From CAYMST01 sp964393115 (GTDB lineage Bacteria > Bacteroidota > Bacteroidia > Cytophagales > Cyclobacteriaceae), in contig CAYMST010000037.1 in NCBI GenBank assembly GCA_964393115.1, positions 1 through 25,010 of the forward strand: 25,010 nucleotides of DNA. Direction: 5' to 3'. A model generated the notes under the pieces. That model was not told where the DNA came from, did not search any database, and saw only the letters and a list, made by a program, of their open reading frames with translations. Shown one piece after another: positions 9,603 to 20,000 of the stretch. Made by a program: the position numbers and the translations under genes. Positions within the stretch are counted from its first letter, which is position 1, and every line of letters begins with the position of its first letter.

Positions 9603-12600
9603 CTACTTGGCTTTACGGATAAACTTTTTAACCCTAGTTACTCCTCCAGAGGATACATGCACGAAATAAATGCCTGGACTTAACTTAAGATCAAGCTCAT
9701 AATACCCTTGCGTAATGAAGTTTTGATAGACTACATTTCCTTGAATATTAACAATTTGCATGTCTACTTGCGGCCTGGAAAAGCCATTTAGCTTTAATAC
9801 AAAACTCCCTTGATTCGGGTTTGGCAATACTTCTAGGGTTGTGCTGAGATCAGCTGACGATGGCTTGATGTTTGATCTGCTACTAGAACTTGTTAATGGT
9901 TTAGCCAAGACGTAGTAGTTGCTACCTCCTGTTCCTCCATCGGCTCTATTCCCCTTGAAATTAATGGTCCCAGCAGGGAAGTCACGTTCAAATACATTGG
10001 CTGGTTGGCTTCCTCCATCCGTTGTAGATACTGTGACAATAGAGTTGGTCCAAGAGTTTAGCCAAGAAGGCGCAGTGGATCTGCCGTCATAGCAAACATA
10101 TATGGTTGCCGGAGCGGTGATATTAAGATCAAATATGTTTTGCGAAGAAGAGCCTTTGTCTCCATTTGGCGTTTGTATGAGATATTCACCTTGAAGATCA
10201 CTGCTTAGGTTTGTGATAGAATATCCTCGGTCGGTAAAGGTTCGCTCTCCATTCTCTGCTGTTACAACAGCATAATTTCTACTGGTCGCTACAGTAGAGA
10301 CAGTAACTTCAAATGGAACATTTCCACCACTACTGCTGCCTCCTGAACTGCCACTGGAGCTACTTGAACTTCCGCTACTCGAAGATCCACCACTAGACCC
10401 ACTACTCGTACTTCCTCCTGAGCTTGATGAACTACTACTTGTAGACCCTCCAGAACTGCTTGTCGATCCTCCGGAGCTACTTCCACTTGATGAAGAGCTT
10501 GAGCTACCGCTTCCATCGGTACTAATAATGTCAATAAAGCAAATTTTAGCATTTGAAGAACCGTTTCCTGGAGCTACGGTCAGCCTTCCGTCTGATACAT
10601 TTACTGATAGGTTATAAATATCGATGTTATCCTCGCCATCTGGATCGGTCACGAGCTGCCCTTCCACATTTAAGGTGTTGATTTGATCTTCATGTTCGGT
10701 ATCTCCACATCCAATAACTAAATTATATGCACCATTGGGTACTGCTATTTCCCAGGTTCTATCACCGTTCCTTTCCAGGTGGTTAAGGGTATTAAGTTTT
10801 TGATCGTTTGAAGAGTTACGCTGGCGGGTACCGGAGTTATTACCTCCTAGCCATCCATAACTAAACCCATTCCCTCTGTCAGCATATGAAGCACCGTCAT
10901 CTGCAATATAACCAGAAGGGACGCTAGAAAAACCAGGTTGGAAGTTAACTTGGGTAAATACGGTACTTCCACTTCCGCCACTAGACGAGCCACCGCTACT
11001 GCTGCTGCTAGACGAGCTTCCGCTACTTGATGATCCGCCAGATGAGCTACTGCTGCTACTAGAACTGGATGATGAACTGCTTGAGGAGCCGCCATCACCC
11101 GAACCGTGCGCTATGACAAAATAGTTGCTACCACCATTTCCACCTCCTGCTCGGTTACCTCCTAGCGTAATACTCCCTGCTTGAAAAAACTTTCGATAAA
11201 CAGATGCTGGTTGGAAGGATTCGTCCTCAGCGGTTATTGAAGCCGAAGACTGTGTCCAATCGCTCATCCAACTCGGTTTTTGAGAGGCCCTGCTATCGTA
11301 GCAAACGTATAGCGTAGCATCGTTACTGAGGTTTAGCTCCAAATGGTTATTGTTCGTAGTCCCCTTATCATTATTCGCTGTGCGAATCAAAACTTGATCT
11401 TTTAGTTCATGGCTCAATGAAGATATGTTGTAGTCACGATCAATAAATATGCGTTCACCGACAGCCGCTTGTCCAATTTGATACGTCTTTCCTGTGGATA
11501 CGGAAACAATATCGACAGATAATGGACCAGGGTTCCCCCCTCCAGAAGAACCACCTCCATTACAGTCTTGCTCTTCGAAGGTATTTCCGGCTCCGAAACC
11601 TGGTTCATTCTCATCTATCTGATTTAGATACGCGATTAATTGGTTGCGTTGGGCATTGCTAAGCGTATTCGTACCTCCATGATCGGTGGAGTTTAATACT
11701 TGTGCTAAATTATCTGCTTGTCCATTGTGCAAATAAGGAGCGGTACCCCAGAGTCCCTTTAAGGTCGGGGTTTCAAAACCAATACCTGCTAAGGATTGGT
11801 TATGTCCTTTTCCCGATGATGTCTGGATCGTACCTACGTCGTGTCTTTCAAAATCTGTAAACTCTGGTCCAGCATGACACGATTGACATTCCAACTGCTC
11901 AAACAGTACTTTTCCTTGTGTGGCTTCGAACGTAAGTGAGCCGTTGCTATTACGGTAAGGACTGTTTGGTACTTTATCCAAAGACTTCACGTACGCTGCT
12001 AAAGCATCAAGGTCGGAGCTCATACACGACTTAGGACTTCCAAGAGGATCATTCGTTTGTGCGAACTGACCATCTGATAAGAAACCCGTGCCTCCAAAGA
12101 AATCGCGAATATCATGTTCAAAATCTTGTATTTCATCAAAATTGGCTGTCCAGTGGACTCTACCATGTTTCATTCCTCCCCTTCCTTTTAGGGTAATAGT
12201 ATTTCTAAGCCCTTCACCCGATTGGGTGAAATCCCATATCTGACCATCACTGCCTCCATCAAGGTGACACGAAGCACAGGAGATGTAACCATCTCGGCTC
12301 ATTCGTGGGTCTTGTGAATTATAAAAGATTCGCTTTCCCTTGAGTACTTGAGAAGTGAGTAATTCATTGGACACGATACTTAAGTCTTTAATTTTTGGAA
12401 CCGCGTTTTGTTGTCCTGCCAGTAGCTGTGAGACATCGAATACTGACACATTGCGTCCCATATAGTTATGCGTGTAGAGTTTGGTGCCGTCTTGATTAAA
12501 ACACATGCCCACAGGTGCAAGTCCCGTTGAAATTTCACCAAGCGACTCGAAGGTATAAGCGTTAAAGTACTTAACAGCGTTTGACCCTTGAAGACCGATG

Positions 12601-15089
12601 AATAGCACATCGCCAAGAGGTGAAAAAAGCGCTGATTGCGCCATATCTCGATCATTGATATCTACCCGTTTGCCAATATTCTCTGTGTTGTTCGTTAAGT
12701 TCAATTCAGAAAATATGGTCCTTACTCGCGTTTCAAAAGTCAACGTATTACCATCTTTAAACAACCCTCGCGCCGTATTGTCTTTCTTTGATGGAACAAC
12801 TGCTGTTGACCCATCAGGAGAAATTCGTACTTGACTTAAGTAGTTAGGAACTCCGCGGCTATTGTCTTCACCGTCTTGGCTCTGATCAAAAGCTAAAGTA
12901 TGGGTTCTGGTGATGGACATGTTACCTGTGTTAATCTCCGTAATTTCACCACGATTAGAAGGAGATATAAAACGAGTGACAAGGAGTCGATTCCCATTTC
13001 CTGAAAGGGCTAGTCCTTTTGGTTTTCCTACTACCGTAACCTCGTCTAAGACAGAACCGGAAGTATTCATTTTCAATACTTTACCTGCTTCTTCCAAACT
13101 TACATATGCGGTATTGCCGTCAATGACGACTCCATATGGTCGTGAGGCATAGGGCAAACTAATGGTTTTCACTGTTGATCCGTTGTTGGATTGGATCTCG
13201 CTGATCGTAGCATCCTTTTGATTGGTTACCCATAAGTTTCCATTTGGCAGAACTGCTATTGTCCGCGGAGTTTGGCCAACTGATGTTTCCCAAGCCTTGG
13301 TGTCGGTATTGGTATTAACAGCGGTCACCGTGTTATTATCAGGGTTGGCGATAAACACGCGATTACCATGGGTTATGATAGTACTGGATGATTTGGCAGG
13401 ACTTGATGTTAAAGGTTTATGAATTTGCTGAACGGTATTACACGTTCTTGTACCACCAGATCCCGTGATGGTTAATACTACATTGTAGCGACCGGGATTA
13501 ACATAGCTATGATTGGCGTTGGGGTTTGATGAGCTTCCTGTAGAGGTGCCGTCCCCGAAGTTCCAAGAATAGGTCTGCACTTGTCCAAATGTCGCATCTG
13601 GCGAAAAGCCAATAGACTGTGAAGTAGGTGCAGGACTTGAGGAAATGTTACATCCAAGACTTACTGGGGTACCAACCGTAAACTTGCTGGTAAAACTTGA
13701 GCTTACATTTCCGACGTAGTCCTTAACGCCGTTGATGGTGACGGTATAGGTTCTGCCCGACTGAAGGGGCTGCGAAGGACTAAAGTTTAACAGACTTACT
13801 TGTGTACTATACTTTCCACTAATTTGGTTTCCGTTGTCATCTTCTACCTTAAAAGTAGTTGGACCCACAGACATGGGATCAATCATATCTGACATAGAGA
13901 TTCCAATTCTAGCGGTTGGTGGTAATTGCGTTGCGTTGTTTTTGGGGTGGACCCAAGTTACCGTTGGCACTTTGTTGTCAGGGTTTTTGTCGTGTACAAT
14001 AATACCCGAACCCCCACCATGGTCATTACCAACAAAGACAACATTACCCAGTACAATTGCGAAATCTTCATCTCGATTGCCAACCCCTGAAGTTCCTGTA
14101 TTGACCATGGATATATCAGAGGTATTATGCTTGGCATAGCTACGGCTGTAACCCCCATGGAAGAAACCATCTTGATAGGTTCCATACCCACCATTTCGCA
14201 GTTTTTGAGCAGTTTGAACGTCTTCACCAACGTATGTTATGTCTCCGTTGTGATCAACATCATGTATTTTCAAACCGTGACGAGCTAAGCTAAATATTTT
14301 TCCTGCCGCGAATTGAATACTATATCCTCTTGTGTCCCCTACCATTTCTATAAATGATGGGTTCACAGGATCGCTCACATCCATTGTCCAAATATGACGC
14401 GACTGCTCATCGGAAACAATCATTAGGTTACCACAAACGTGAATGGTAAACGGACTCCTACCGCCCATTTGACTCGACGGGACGGTATTGACAAGAATTG
14501 GGTTTTTAGGGTCTGCGGCATCTACCACCATCAGACCATTGCTCGTACCTGCCACGTAAACGTAAGGTGCTTGGAAAAAGGCCCACCAGGCTCCTCCATA
14601 GTCTCCTCTTCCAGAGGAGATGCCAGGAAGGTTCATATAGCTCAATAGTTTAGGATTGAGAGGGTCCTCAAAATCCCAAAACTGAATACCTTGATAAGCT
14701 TGGAACACGGCTGTGAATTGATCATAGCTGTCGCTAAAACCAAATCCGTGCGGTTCACGAAGCTGATGGGTGTTACTATTCTGGATTTGTTTCACCAATT
14801 GTGGAGATCGTGGATTAGAAAAATCATAGAATTCAAATCCGGCGGTTCCATTGTTTAATGACTTTTCATTTGCGTAGGGCACAAAAAGATATCCCTTGAC
14901 CAGAGCCACATTACCATGTCCTTCCGGACTATTGATAATGCTTATTCTTTTGAACACCTCATTGTTTCCGTAACTAAGATTACCGATTCCTGGCCCTTGG
15001 GCCAGTATTGGTGGTGAATGTAGCGCAAACAGTACGGTTAGCGCGAGCATCAGGCGACTTCCGAATCGTCTGTTATTTAGGAGTTGCAT
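9603..15089 (-). CDS. T9SS-secreted LVIVD/PKD/YVTN-propeller di-heme cytochrome c peroxidase fusion with CBM-like modules and poly-Ser linkers
   Basis: Very large exported redox-type protein. A signal peptide covers residues 1-30. LVIVD-type repeats fill about 60-370 (GLMVVDAADPKNPILV, TMDVSDPVNPSFIEM). A Big_5 Ig-like domain is at about 375-480 and a PKD domain at about 485-560 (YSWNFGDGTS). A YVTN-type propeller spans about 570-900. A MauG/CcpA-like di-heme peroxidase region at about 915-1195 has two heme c sites, CASCH at 938-942 and CQSCH at 1068-1072, with the family sequence FTQSGEGLRNTITLKGRGG and LKGLWGTAPYLHNG. Then follow a Cys-containing module (about 1188-1327), a poly-Ser/Gly linker, a malectin-like module (about 1377-1523), a second Ser/Gly linker, a second copy of the first module (about 1590-1731) and a T9SS tail (about 1745-1828). 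The poly-Ser linkers are typical of secreted polysaccharide-degrading enzymes. The substrate is unknown. The two heme sites imply c-type maturation in the periplasm before T9SS export. The ATG at 15087-15089 gives a good signal peptide. Confidence 0.88.
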   Translation of the reverse strand: MQLLNNRRFGSRLMLALTVLFALHSPPILAQGPGIGNLSYGNNEVFKRISIINSPEGHGNVALVKGYLFVPYANEKSLNNGTAGFEFYDFSNPRSPQLVKQIQNSNTHQLREPHGFGFSDSYDQFTAVFQAYQGIQFWDFEDPLNPKLLSYMNLPGISSGRGDYGGAWWAFFQAPYVYVAGTSNGLMVVDAADPKNPILVNTVPSSQMGGRSPFTIHVCGNLMIVSDEQSRHIWTMDVSDPVNPSFIEMVGDTRGYSIQFAAGKIFSLARHGLKIHDVDHNGDITYVGEDVQTAQKLRNGGYGTYQDGFFHGGYSRSYAKHNTSDISMVNTGTSGVGNRDEDFAIVLGNVVFVGNDHGGGSGIIVHDKNPDNKVPTVTWVHPKNNATQLPPTARIGISMSDMIDPMSVGPTTFKVEDDNGNQISGKYSTQVSLLNFSPSQPLQSGRTYTVTINGVKDYVGNVSSSFTSKFTVGTPVSLGCNISSSPAPTSQSIGFSPDATFGQVQTYSWNFGDGTSTGSSSNPNANHSYVNPGRYNVVLTITGSGGTRTCNTVQQIHKPLTSSPAKSSSTIITHGNRVFIANPDNNTVTAVNTNTDTKAWETSVGQTPRTIAVLPNGNLWVTNQKDATISEIQSNNGSTVKTISLPYASRPYGVVIDGNTAYVSLEEAGKVLKMNTSGSVLDEVTVVGKPKGLALSGNGNRLLVTRFISPSNRGEITEINTGNMSITRTHTLAFDQSQDGEDNSRGVPNYLSQVRISPDGSTAVVPSKKDNTARGLFKDGNTLTFETRVRTIFSELNLTNNTENIGKRVDINDRDMAQSALFSPLGDVLFIGLQGSNAVKYFNAYTFESLGEISTGLAPVGMCFNQDGTKLYTHNYMGRNVSVFDVSQLLAGQQNAVPKIKDLSIVSNELLTSQVLKGKRIFYNSQDPRMSRDGYISCASCHLDGGSDGQIWDFTQSGEGLRNTITLKGRGGMKHGRVHWTANFDEIQDFEHDIRDFFGGTGFLSDGQFAQTNDPLGSPKSCMSSDLDALAAYVKSLDKVPNSPYRNSNGSLTFEATQGKVLFEQLECQSCHAGPEFTDFERHDVGTIQTSSGKGHNQSLAGIGFETPTLKGLWGTAPYLHNGQADNLAQVLNSTDHGGTNTLSNAQRNQLIAYLNQIDENEPGFGAGNTFEEQDCNGGGSSGGGNPGPLSVDIVSVSTGKTYQIGQAAVGERIFIDRDYNISSLSHELKDQVLIRTANNDKGTTNNNHLELNLSNDATLYVCYDSRASQKPSWMSDWTQSSASITAEDESFQPASVYRKFFQAGSITLGGNRAGGGNGGSNYFVIAHGSGDGGSSSSSSSSSSSSSSSSGGSSSSGSSSSSSSSGGSSSGGSGSTVFTQVNFQPGFSSVPSGYIADDGASYADRGNGFSYGWLGGNNSGTRQRNSSNDQKLNTLNHLERNGDRTWEIAVPNGAYNLVIGCGDTEHEDQINTLNVEGQLVTDPDGEDNIDIYNLSVNVSDGRLTVAPGNGSSNAKICFIDIISTDGSGSSSSSSSGSSSGGSTSSSGGSTSSSSSSSGGSTSSGSSGGSSSSGSSSSSSGSSGGSSSGGNVPFEVTVSTVATSRNYAVVTAENGERTFTDRGYSITNLSSDLQGEYLIQTPNGDKGSSSQNIFDLNITAPATIYVCYDGRSTAPSWLNSWTNSIVTVSTTDGGSQPANVFERDFPAGTINFKGNRADGGTGGSNYYVLAKPLTSSSSRSNIKPSSADLSTTLEVLPNPNQGSFVLKLNGFSRPQVDMQIVNIQGNVVYQNFITQGYYELDLKLSPGIYFVHVSSGGVTRVKKFIRKAK
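10321..10512 (-). repeat. Poly-serine/glycine linker coding tract (C-terminal copy)
   Basis: Low-complexity tract encoding residues about 1527-1590 of the peroxidase fusion, nearly all Ser and Gly with a few Thr. Both Ser codon families (TCN and AGY) are mixed, so the repetition is kept at protein level rather than by a simple DNA repeat. It separates the malectin-like module from the second Cys-containing module. Frame shadows in this tract are artefacts of its composition. Confidence 0.85.
10968..11098 (-). repeat. Poly-serine/glycine linker coding tract (N-terminal copy)
   Basis: Low-complexity tract encoding residues about 1331-1374 of the same fusion, with an unbroken run of 16 Ser. It joins the first Cys-containing module to the malectin-like module. 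Such long serine linkers are known from modular extracellular enzymes of plant- and algal-polysaccharide degraders; here the modules it joins are probably binding domains. Confidence 0.85.
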
Positions 15090-15416
15090 ATCATTTAAGT
15101 TTAAGTTGTATGATTCGTTTTAAAATGATGCAGTAGCCCATACATGTACTTAGTTCAAGGGGCAATGAACTTAATCAATATATCAATATGAGTCAATAAA
15201 AAATGAGCTGAACGAAACGGTTACTTATTTGATTTTTCATGTGTCGAAATGCCTTCAGTAATGACGATTTGATTGGAGATAGAGATAATCGACGTCTTAT
15301 CTATTTGATCTAAAACGTGAACAAATGAAAAACGCCTTACCGTTTTTTGACTTTAAACGATAAGGCGTCCTCTAGTAAACCAATATTCAACTTACGGCTC
15401 TCTGGATATATTCTTT
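15090..15416. other. Intergenic region with terminator at its left end
   Basis: About 330 bases between two minus-strand genes. On the minus strand it first holds the terminator of the gene ending at 15417, then the promoter region of the peroxidase-fusion gene. No promoter box is clear enough to call, and no small gene is visible. Confidence 0.5.
15331..15368 (-). terminator. Rho-independent terminator of the 15417-22537 operon
   Basis: The arms CGCCTTACCGTTT (15333-15345) and AAACGATAAGGCG (15355-15367) pair with a single internal mismatch around a short loop. On the minus strand the stem is followed by a T run (GTTTTTC). It starts about 50 bases after the stop of the gene ending at 15417, so it closes that operon and separates it from the peroxidase-fusion gene. 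Confidence 0.85.
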
Positions 15417-16973
15417 TTACTTTTTTAGCACTATTCTTCGTGTTGTGTTCAATTCATTCGAACTAACAGACAATAAGTACACGCCAGAAGCGAGCTCTCC
15501 CAAATTAATCTTTTCCCGAAGGTTCAACACACCGCTTTGTGTCACTTTACGCAATTCGATACCCTCCATAGTGTACACGCGTATGATGACGTCATTTGAC
15601 TTCTGGAAATCATAGTCTACATGAAAAGACTGCTGACTTGGATTTGGATAAACCAGTAAGGTAGCCACACGAAAACGATGCTCACTCGGTGCTTCACGAA
15701 TTATAGATGACGTGATAGGTGGAAAGTAGCTTTCACATTCCTCTAGAAAAGGGTCTAGTTCAAATCCCGCCGTTGTCGAGGTGTCCAAATCGAGACCAAA
15801 CTTGAACTCAATATGCTCCGTGGCTAAGGTTATGACTTCATCCTGGTCATCATACAATATTCCTTCCGGTCCATCAAAAGTCACTGATGAGCCTACATGA
15901 AAATGAAATCCGTCTTGTTCGTTCGCTTCCTCTCTAATGACGATAGGTTTTAACTCTTTTTTGGTAGATAACTTGGTGATGTAGGACGTTCCTGACTTTC
16001 GTGAAAAGACAAAAACCGATGACGGATCGTCATCTAGCGAAACCATGTCAATGGGAAGAGCTTGACTATTATTTACAAAACCATATTTCTCCCAATCTAC
16101 TGTTCCATCCGAACTCAACTTAATAATCCAGGAATCGGTGTTCTCTTCTTCATCCAGATAAAAACCTGTGATTAGAAAGTCTCGTTCGTTCAGCGCCAAA
16201 ACATCTGACAAGATCGTATGCACCTTTTCACCGTCTGGCCCTGCGTGATAGATGATTTCCGAATTTCGACTTGGACTAATGATGGCATTCACAGCAGGAG
16301 ACCAATTCGTTTTGTTGAGGTTAGCATCGATTTTATGGATAACCACCCCATCTTTCTGGCCGCCAACACCGATTAAGTTGGCCGCGATAATCACTTCGTT
16401 CGAGTTGGGTATCGCACTGACCATAAAGTTAGCTTTCTTTCCCAGGAACGGGTCATAAAAAGCGTGCGAGTTTTTCAATTGTAGATTAGAGCCTATTTTA
16501 AAGAGTGCCATGGTACCAGAGACATGTGTGGTGGCATCATCTTCCGAATAGGTACATGCCACGATTAAGTCTCCACTAACCGTTATATCTGCTCCTGTAA
16601 AGTGGTTATGGTGACTGCCAAATGTATGCAATGGGCTATGTACATAGTACATTTTCTGATCGACCAGACTGCTTCCCTCCCATTTAGACACATTAAGATG
16701 GACTACCTGGGTACGACTTTCAGATAGCGCACATTTATCTGTACTGCTAATGATATAGTACGTATTGGCATCTTGCTTATCAGCAATGACGATACTGTTG
16801 GATTCGCTACGCACACTGCTCATCCCACCCGGACAAAACTCTCCTTCCAAATCGTCATCATAATACCAGCGGTCCCAGTTTTTGTTCAACTGATCGGAAA
16901 CATGTATAAAATAGGGATTTGGTTTATGAATGTGTTGGTTCGCAACAGCCAGATATCCATTGTCGACAGGCAT
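15417..16973 (-). CDS. C-terminal propeller plus T9SS sorting domain, split by a stop from the upstream M23/PKD gene
   Basis: This frame encodes 518 residues with no signal peptide from the first ATG. Its first 400 or so residues look like a delta-60/propeller-type repeat domain (DEENTDSWIIKLSSDGTVDWEK). A T9SS type A sorting domain closes it (LLVYPNPSQQSFHVDYDF to the end). Exported-protein tails need an N-terminal signal peptide, and there is none here. Reading backwards in frame gives QEYVTDSYHFANSI and then a TAA, which directly follows the last residue of the gene at 17016-21647 in the same frame. The two are therefore one ancestral gene of about 2076 codons. As it stands this half would be untranslated or made as a cytoplasmic fragment unless the stop is read through. 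The ATG at 16973 is only the first one after the stop and is not supported as a true start. Confidence 0.75.
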   Translation of the reverse strand: MPVDNGYLAVANQHIHKPNPYFIHVSDQLNKNWDRWYYDDDLEGEFCPGGMSSVRSESNSIVIADKQDANTYYIISSTDKCALSESRTQVVHLNVSKWEGSSLVDQKMYYVHSPLHTFGSHHNHFTGADITVSGDLIVACTYSEDDATTHVSGTMALFKIGSNLQLKNSHAFYDPFLGKKANFMVSAIPNSNEVIIAANLIGVGGQKDGVVIHKIDANLNKTNWSPAVNAIISPSRNSEIIYHAGPDGEKVHTILSDVLALNERDFLITGFYLDEEENTDSWIIKLSSDGTVDWEKYGFVNNSQALPIDMVSLDDDPSSVFVFSRKSGTSYITKLSTKKELKPIVIREEANEQDGFHFHVGSSVTFDGPEGILYDDQDEVITLATEHIEFKFGLDLDTSTTAGFELDPFLEECESYFPPITSSIIREAPSEHRFRVATLLVYPNPSQQSFHVDYDFQKSNDVIIRVYTMEGIELRKVTQSGVLNLREKINLGELASGVYLLSVSSNELNTTRRIVLKK

Positions 16974-17015
16974 GATGCTATTCGCGAAATGGTAACTGTC
17001 CGTAACATACTCTTG

Positions 17016-17018
17016 TTA
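17016..17018 (-). other. In-frame TAA splitting the 15417-21647 gene
   Basis: The TAA is in the same frame as both flanking halves: GTLIR, stop, QEYVTDSYHF, with 14 further sense codons before the next ATG. The join lies inside a propeller and the sequence flows naturally across it. CAA to TAA is a single C-to-T change and the next codon is CAA. The context AGA-TAA-CAA has a C at the +4 position, which generally weakens termination. Decay, recoding and sequence error remain possible. Confidence 0.8.
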
Positions 17019-20000
17019 TCTGATCAATGTCCCTTCCGGGTCAACTTGATACAACTTCATGTTATGTTCACGCGCATTTCGACCGGTTGTTTGCGTTAAG
17101 ACCGTTAGCTGACCATCAGAAGCTATGTGCATCACCGGTGTTTGATTGCGCCTAATAACATTCACTTGATTCGTCACCTGACCACTTCCTTCTGGTACAG
17201 TCGCTTCCCATTTCGCATCTAGGAAATATGGGATACGTCCACTAGCAATATTGCTATACCCGACATTTCTGCCAAAAGCATCAATAGACTTGACACGATA
17301 ATAGTAGACCTTAGAGGCATCTAAGCAATAATAGTCACTGGTCTCGGTGCTGTCTGGACCCACACTTCTAACTTCTTTAAACCCGCCATCACTTCTTTCC
17401 GAGCGCTCTACCACGAAGGAAGATTCGATTGAGTTATCCACCCATGTCAAATCCAACATCCCAGCACCATCTCTCCCACTGCCCACTTCCAGTTGGCTAG
17501 GCGGGAAGTTCTTATGGGTGACCACACCCGTAACGTTTGTTTCGCACTCATTGCGAAAAGATATGTGGACGTTATATTCAATGGTCCCTCCGTTTGGATG
17601 GCTAGGTGGGGTAAAGGTTGGCGTAGGACTAAATGGATTATCCAGATAATCTCTTGGGGTCCATTCATAGTTATATTCCTGTCCACCACCAATAACACTG
17701 ACCCCTAACTCCTGGGTCCGGTTAAGCGAAACAGTCGTCGCAAAACCTTGTGCACGGATATCACCCGTCTGTACTTCCACTTGATCCGTAGCTGAACATC
17801 CCGTGTTGACATTTGTCTCTTCTACCTCCAACACATAAGTCCCTTCTTTTAGCGCCGTGAACGTAGGGTTTACCATCTGCAAATCATCAAAAAATGATGT
17901 TGCTTCACTACTTGGAATGGCACTGCCATCATCCGCTGTTGCACTAATCACTTTCCACTTGTATGTCGTGTTGTCTTCTGGTTCAACGCCTAATACCGTT
18001 CGCGCTCCTGTACATACATCACGATCCGTTCCTGCGTTTGCTGTCGGTACTCGACTAAAGGTGACCCTATTATCACCAGTAGTGGCCATAATTTCATCCG
18101 AGGTATGTATCAGTTCAACGCGAAACTTCTCTTCCCTAGGAAAAGTACCTTGGTTAATATTTACGCCAAGGTCTGTTAGCGCAAACTCGTAGCGGTCAGG
18201 GAAACTCACACCCATTTCAAAGTCCGTATGGCGGTGTACCAACCTATCGTTTCGATAGATATTGATGGCTTTAGGAAAACATTTGACATTGGTGAGCTGG
18301 ACTTCTAAGTGTTCATTATTATCCGAGAGGCACGTTTCGCTAAATCGCAGCTCCTTAAAACCCGCTTCGCAGCTTTCCCTGATTTGCGCTATTTCCTGAG
18401 TCGTAAAACCATTCGTTTTCACAATGATCGTTGGATTTGGTCTTCCTAAAAAATCGCCAGGTTTTCTAAAGTCTCTAAGCTCATCTGTACAGGGTGCACT
18501 ACAAGGCTCCAATTGGATTTGATCATGATTCGCAGGACCAGAATTGCTAGGAAGGAATATGAACTTCCGAGCGGGATCAGGTGAAAAATGCCTACTGTCC
18601 TCACCAAAAACCTTTAAAAAAGGCAAGTTGGTGGGTAATAAACTGGATACACCATCCGTGCTAAATGAACCGGTAAGTGACTTATACATTGTGCTCCGAA
18701 TCTGAAGTACAGTATAGTTGAAGATTAGATATGAACTTGTAGGATCATTATTGAAGTTGGGGATTGTTATGTTAGAAAACGGAACTGGTACATTAGCGGG
18801 TACGGTAATGTCCTGCTCAATTAATCCATCAGAACAATCAGGAGGATTATTTTGTGGTAAACCAAACTTTTGACCATTCAACTCAAAATTGGTGATCGTA
18901 CAACTGCGATCTACCGGTACTATCACACAAGACTTTGTTTGATCGATAGTGTTCTCTGTACCGAAGTAGCGGTCACGCTTATTCGTTACCAAGTCTCTTA
19001 CCGTCAAGGTTATATTATAGCTACCATGAGCTGAGTACTCATAGGAAATTTGGTCATTTATTTTCGGAAATATTTCTGTTAGAACGGTTCCATCCCCAAA
19101 ATCCCATCTATACTCTACGTCATCACTAACTGCACCGGTAACTCTAGGGCTTATCTTTATTTCCTTTTGGTTTTGCTGTAACTTACCCGGGCAGCTAAAA
19201 TCTACTTGAATCCCTCTTTCAGGATCTACCTCGATCGCTTTTGAAAACACCCGAGTTTTGGTAATGTTATTTTGGATATCCACCACCTTGACCGTCACAT
19301 CTTTTGTCCCACCATATCCCCATTCGGCAATCGGTCGCTGTGGATCAGAGAGGTCCACCTCTTGTCCTCCATCCCCAAAGTCCCAGTAGTACTTTAGCTG
19401 TGCGGTAGACATACTCGAGACCCTGACTTCAAACTGAACCGGTGAGTTAATGCTTACCGATGATTCATCTGGACTAATCGAGACGATTTCCAAGTTCTTA
19501 CGGGCTTGCTCAGCAGACACCACCTTGATTTGTTGCTCCGCTGTATTGACGCTCGTACCCTGCGCAATGGTAAGCGTTATGGTGTAGGTGCCCGCTCGCT
19601 CATAAATTACGGTAGCGCCATGCGCATGATCTTGACTTAACCGCACTGGATTGGCATTGACAGAACCAAAATCCCATTCGTAGGTGGCTCCAACAGGTGC
19701 AGAGATAACAGGAGTCGCATATACCGCATCTCCTGCGACGATCTCCGTTTTATCCACCCGAAAGCCGGCATATAGACAAGTGTTTGCCGACGCTCCTACC
19801 GTGGGATTGTTTTGTGCGCCACCGGCTAGGAACCGTAATCCTTCATCCGAACAGTTAAAGTCTCCAACGCGTATGGTATGGTGCATGTCCTTACCAAAGT
19901 TAGGTGTAGCTGACCAAGTATTTTCTCCTGTGCGGTGTGGTAATGCTTCTGGGTTGGTAATTAACTTATTACCGTGTGAATCTACGCCATCAAATACTAA

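Noticed and set aside
10289..11098. Ala/Val/Gln-rich minus-strand frames over the poly-Ser linkers
   Set aside because: They are the alternative reading of the same Ser/Gly-coding DNA and have no start context or domain of their own.
12598..14648. Several plus-strand frames opposite the peroxidase fusion
   Set aside because: They overlap conserved domains on the minus strand and show no family features.
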